Below are positions 4,758 to 6,433 of a DNA stretch of 6,433 nt, piece after piece. Both the position numbers and the translations under genes were made by a program. Source of the DNA: Syntrophobacterales bacterium (lineage in GTDB: Bacteria; Desulfobacterota; Syntrophobacteria; BM002); the NCBI GenBank assembly GCA_030613915.1, contig JAUWKY010000143.1, forward strand, positions 1-6,433, given 5' to 3'. Within the stretch, counting starts at the first letter, position 1. Every line of letters begins with the position of its first letter. The notes beneath the pieces are model-generated. The model saw only the letters and a list, made by a program, of their open reading frames with translations, had not been told where the DNA came from and made no database searches.

Positions 4758-5525
4758 TTACTGGTCGGCTACGGTCTGGAGAAATTCCTCAACGAGTTTG
4801 CGTAGGTAGGGATTGGTTTCACTGAATTCGACGCCCATACGGGCTTTCTTGCCACCCATAGCTCGCGCCCAGGCAATGTGGCCCGGCACGCGGATCATGG
4901 GTTTGCCAGGAAGGGTAAATTGGAAAAGGAACTTGGCTCCCAGTTGATGGGTCGATTCACTAAAACCGGTGGTATATAAGGCGAGACCCATGCCGGTCTT
5001 GGCCAAATCCAGCAGAATACCCTGGTAAGATTCAGACCCGCTCAAGGTTTGCCTACCAGGGATCGTTTCCGTCACATACTCAACCTTGATACGCAACTTC
5101 TGCAACGGGTTCCGCTTGGCAGCCCGACGCTCTAGGGTTGGTTTTTCCATCCGCCTAGCGGCAAGGCGAGATGCAAGTACGGTGGTCGTGCTAAATCGTT
5201 CTGCCAGATCTTTCAAAATCTTTTGGAAGAGAGGTGAGAGTGTCCCATACTCAGTTGACAGTTTTTCTTGGTCAAGAACCCCAACCTTGACCCTGCCCCT
5301 TGCGGCTATAGTCGCAGAGCGAGCGCCATATATCTGGGCCAAAAAAGAAACCTCTCCGAAAATATCGCCCTCTTCTAGCAAGGCAAGAGTTACCTGGCCC
5401 TTATCTGTCTCCTTGGTCACTCTTGCCTGACCTTCTAAGAGAACATAAATATTGCGGTCACTTTCTCCGCCTTCCATGAGGATGAGTTCTCCATCCTCGT
5501 ATTCAACCTCATGCTTGACTTCCAT
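4758..5525 (-). CDS. Cyclic-nucleotide-binding domain fused to PilZ domain
   Basis: The product is 255 residues. Residues ~10-90 form a CRP-type cNMP-binding domain. Its phosphate cassette is GDIFGEVSFLAQ...ARSAT (53-72), keeping the ribose-binding Glu (E58) and phosphate-binding Arg (R69). Residues ~95-125 form a helical linker, and there is no helix-turn-helix, so it is not a CRP-style DNA-binding regulator. Residues ~131-250 are PilZ, the c-di-GMP receptor fold. The RxxxR motif is R134-AAK-R138, and the second motif D173-LAKT-G178 has Ala where D/NxSxxG has Ser. The domain closes with HIAWA (217-221) and GVEF (231-234). The protein could read both a cyclic mononucleotide and c-di-GMP, likely in the cytosol, to control motility, envelope or polysaccharide output, but the target is unknown. 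ATG at 5525 has a distant GAGG upstream. It follows the zinc-ribbon gene by 36 bases, so the two are probably one operon. Confidence 0.9.
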   Translation of the reverse strand: MEVKHEVEYEDGELILMEGGESDRNIYVLLEGQARVTKETDKGQVTLALLEEGDIFGEVSFLAQIYGARSATIAARGRVKVGVLDQEKLSTEYGTLSPLFQKILKDLAERFSTTTVLASRLAARRMEKPTLERRAAKRNPLQKLRIKVEYVTETIPGRQTLSGSESYQGILLDLAKTGMGLALYTTGFSESTHQLGAKFLFQFTLPGKPMIRVPGHIAWARAMGGKKARMGVEFSETNPYLRKLVEEFLQTVADQ

Positions 5526-5561
5526 GCGGGATTATTACCTCAATTTACTGAAAAAAATCAA

Positions 5562-5813
5562 CTACAATATCTTCTGGTTGCACCTTTGGCAGTACATCGT
5601 ACCAGCCGAGTTGACAAAGCCGCAGCTCTGACAGGTCTTCCCCTCGACCGGATCATTGGAAGTTAGCTTGCTCCCACACTTCGAACAAAACAAAGCGTCT
5701 GGATCGGCAGGAGCACCGCACTGGTAACACTCACTTGCCTCAAGTTTGATGCCACATCCTTTGCAAAAACTCGCACCAGCATCGTTTAACGCCCCACACG
5801 CCTTACATTTCAT
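5562..5813 (-). CDS. Small protein of three zinc ribbons
   Basis: The product is 83 residues with twelve cysteines in three CxxC...CxxC units: C3/C6 with C17/C20, C29/C32 with C43/C46, and C61/C64 with C75/C78. Each is a DZANK/zinc-ribbon type module of about 18 residues with G after the knuckle (CGA, CGI, CGS, CGF), expected to bind three Zn2+. No membrane segment or enzyme domain is present. Such modules usually mediate protein or nucleic-acid contacts, and no specific role can be read. The start is ATG at 5813 with AAAGGAAA about 7 bases upstream and a promoter at 5912-5941. It is the first gene of a probable operon with the CNB-PilZ gene, so it may be that protein's partner. Confidence 0.9.
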   Translation of the reverse strand: MKCKACGALNDAGASFCKGCGIKLEASECYQCGAPADPDALFCSKCGSKLTSNDPVEGKTCQSCGFVNSAGTMYCQRCNQKIL

Positions 5814-5911
5814 AAGATGTTTCCTTTAAACATCGTAGGTGCCTGTCGTTCCTTTGGCTAGAGATGTAGGTTCGAGCTTTCAGAAACTGCTCGATGCTGA
5901 TCTTTTCTATG

Positions 5912-5941
5912 ATTATACAGGAATTTTCTACACACCGTCAC
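5912..5941 (-). promoter_or_regulatory. Sigma70-like promoter of the zinc-ribbon/CNB-PilZ operon
   Basis: On the minus strand a perfect TATAAT (5912-5917) lies 18 bases from GTGACG (5936-5941, 4 of 6 to TTGACA). This implies a leader of about 90 bases before the ATG at 5813. The leader holds a small 5-bp hairpin CGAGC/GCTCG and no recognised riboswitch. Confidence 0.55.
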
Positions 5942-5977
5942 CTCTTTTTGGAGTCTTTTTCCTAAATCTCATCTACT

Positions 5978-6433
5978 TCATCTCAGTCTTTCCAATGCCG
6001 GACAGCCTCGCTGTATCATAGTCTCAATAGGTACACCTATGGGCACTCCGCAGTGATCCAATGGATCTGTTTGGTAACGAAGAATCTCGCTGCCATCAAA
6101 ATAGCCGTCCCCATCGCTGTCGATGTCGGACCAGGAGGTTCCATACAACATGAACTCGGCGTAATTACTCAGGCCATCTCCATCGGGCTCCCAATTCTGC
6201 AACCCATCCAGTAGTCGGGTCACTATCTGGTCCATTTGATCAATGCTCTCACTTGCCTCCGACCAATTTCCACTCTCCAACATCTTTTCAATCTCTTCAC
6301 TTAAACGCATAGCGTTGGCTACGCCTTCAGGGTCAAAGCTGTCTGCACCCATGGCCTGACACTCATTCAAATGAAATCGAGCAAGCTGGTATGAGCTGAG
6401 CAGGTCTGCCCGATTTCTATCTGTATCACAAGT
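5978..6433 (-). CDS. Helical protein with thrombospondin-type-3-like calcium repeats, C-terminal part (5' end outside window)
   Basis: The minus-strand frame stays open to the right edge, giving at least 151 residues. The TTG at 6370 and ATG at 6352 have no ribosome site, so the start is outside. First comes a charged helical region (YQLARFHLNEC, GADSFDPEGVANAMRLSEEI, then ESGNWSEASESIDQMD). Its pattern resembles the DUF4398 type found in envelope lipoproteins. Next are two Asp-rich loops: EPDGDGLSNYAEF and DIDSDGDGYFDGSEILRYQ followed by TDPLD. These are TSP3/EF-hand-like Ca2+ sites with D-x-D-x-D-G spacing. The protein ends soon after (CPALERLR), with no OmpA peptidoglycan domain, which often follows such repeats. 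Cys pairs (C-GVPIG and GCPAL) may form a disulfide outside the cytoplasm. A secreted or surface location is inferred, since the signal region is not visible. Confidence 0.78.
   Translation of the reverse strand, partial: TCDTDRNRADLLSSYQLARFHLNECQAMGADSFDPEGVANAMRLSEEIEKMLESGNWSEASESIDQMDQIVTRLLDGLQNWEPDGDGLSNYAEFMLYGTSWSDIDSDGDGYFDGSEILRYQTDPLDHCGVPIGVPIETMIQRGCPALERLR

Noticed and set aside
5839..6021. 60-residue plus-strand ORF between zinc-ribbon and TSP3 genes
   Set aside because: It has no ribosome site, lies over the minus-strand promoter and overlaps the 3' end of the TSP3 gene. It is probably chance.

Overview
This window looks like chromosomal DNA of a Gram-negative bacterium, probably Desulfobacterota (former Deltaproteobacteria). 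The placement is an inference. It rests on a beta-barrel protein ending in an outer-membrane aromatic residue, a cyclic-nucleotide/PilZ signalling protein, DUF364 and FmdB-type genes, and gene-free stretches rich in short degenerate tandem repeats. There is no phage, plasmid, CRISPR, tRNA or rRNA signature.

Left part (1-1572): the 3' end of a porin-like gene (+) is followed by a possible promoter and a UPF0016/GDT1-type transporter gene (+). The transporter gene is broken by two single-base indels, both in homopolymers. A small four-helix membrane protein of the phage-holin-IV family (-) comes next. Nearly identical 19-bp direct repeats lie on either side of it.

Middle (1573-4185): 643 bases without a gene hold two structured elements of 128 and 130 nt. 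They share one fold plan (outer stem, a small hairpin containing GATG, a long 3' hairpin) but little sequence. A PrmA-type methyltransferase gene and a DUF364 gene, both on the minus strand, are separated by a spacer built of 7-nt units. Upstream of DUF364 lie three more microsatellites: 9 nt x7, 7 nt x4 and 7 nt x4. The divergent fmdB gene has a readable sigma70-like promoter.

Right part (4186-6433): the FmdB zinc-ribbon gene (+) is followed by a 206-nt MITE-like element with long imperfect terminal inverted repeats. Then comes a probable two-gene minus-strand operon (triple zinc-ribbon protein, then a cNMP-binding/PilZ protein) with its own promoter. At the edge is the 3' end of a minus-strand gene for a helical protein carrying thrombospondin-type-3-like calcium repeats.

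The protein genes are mostly ordinary housekeeping, envelope or signalling genes and do not form an obvious single pathway. The unusual content is in the non-coding DNA: three multi-arm inverted-repeat elements and at least five short tandem-repeat tracts within 6.4 kb.
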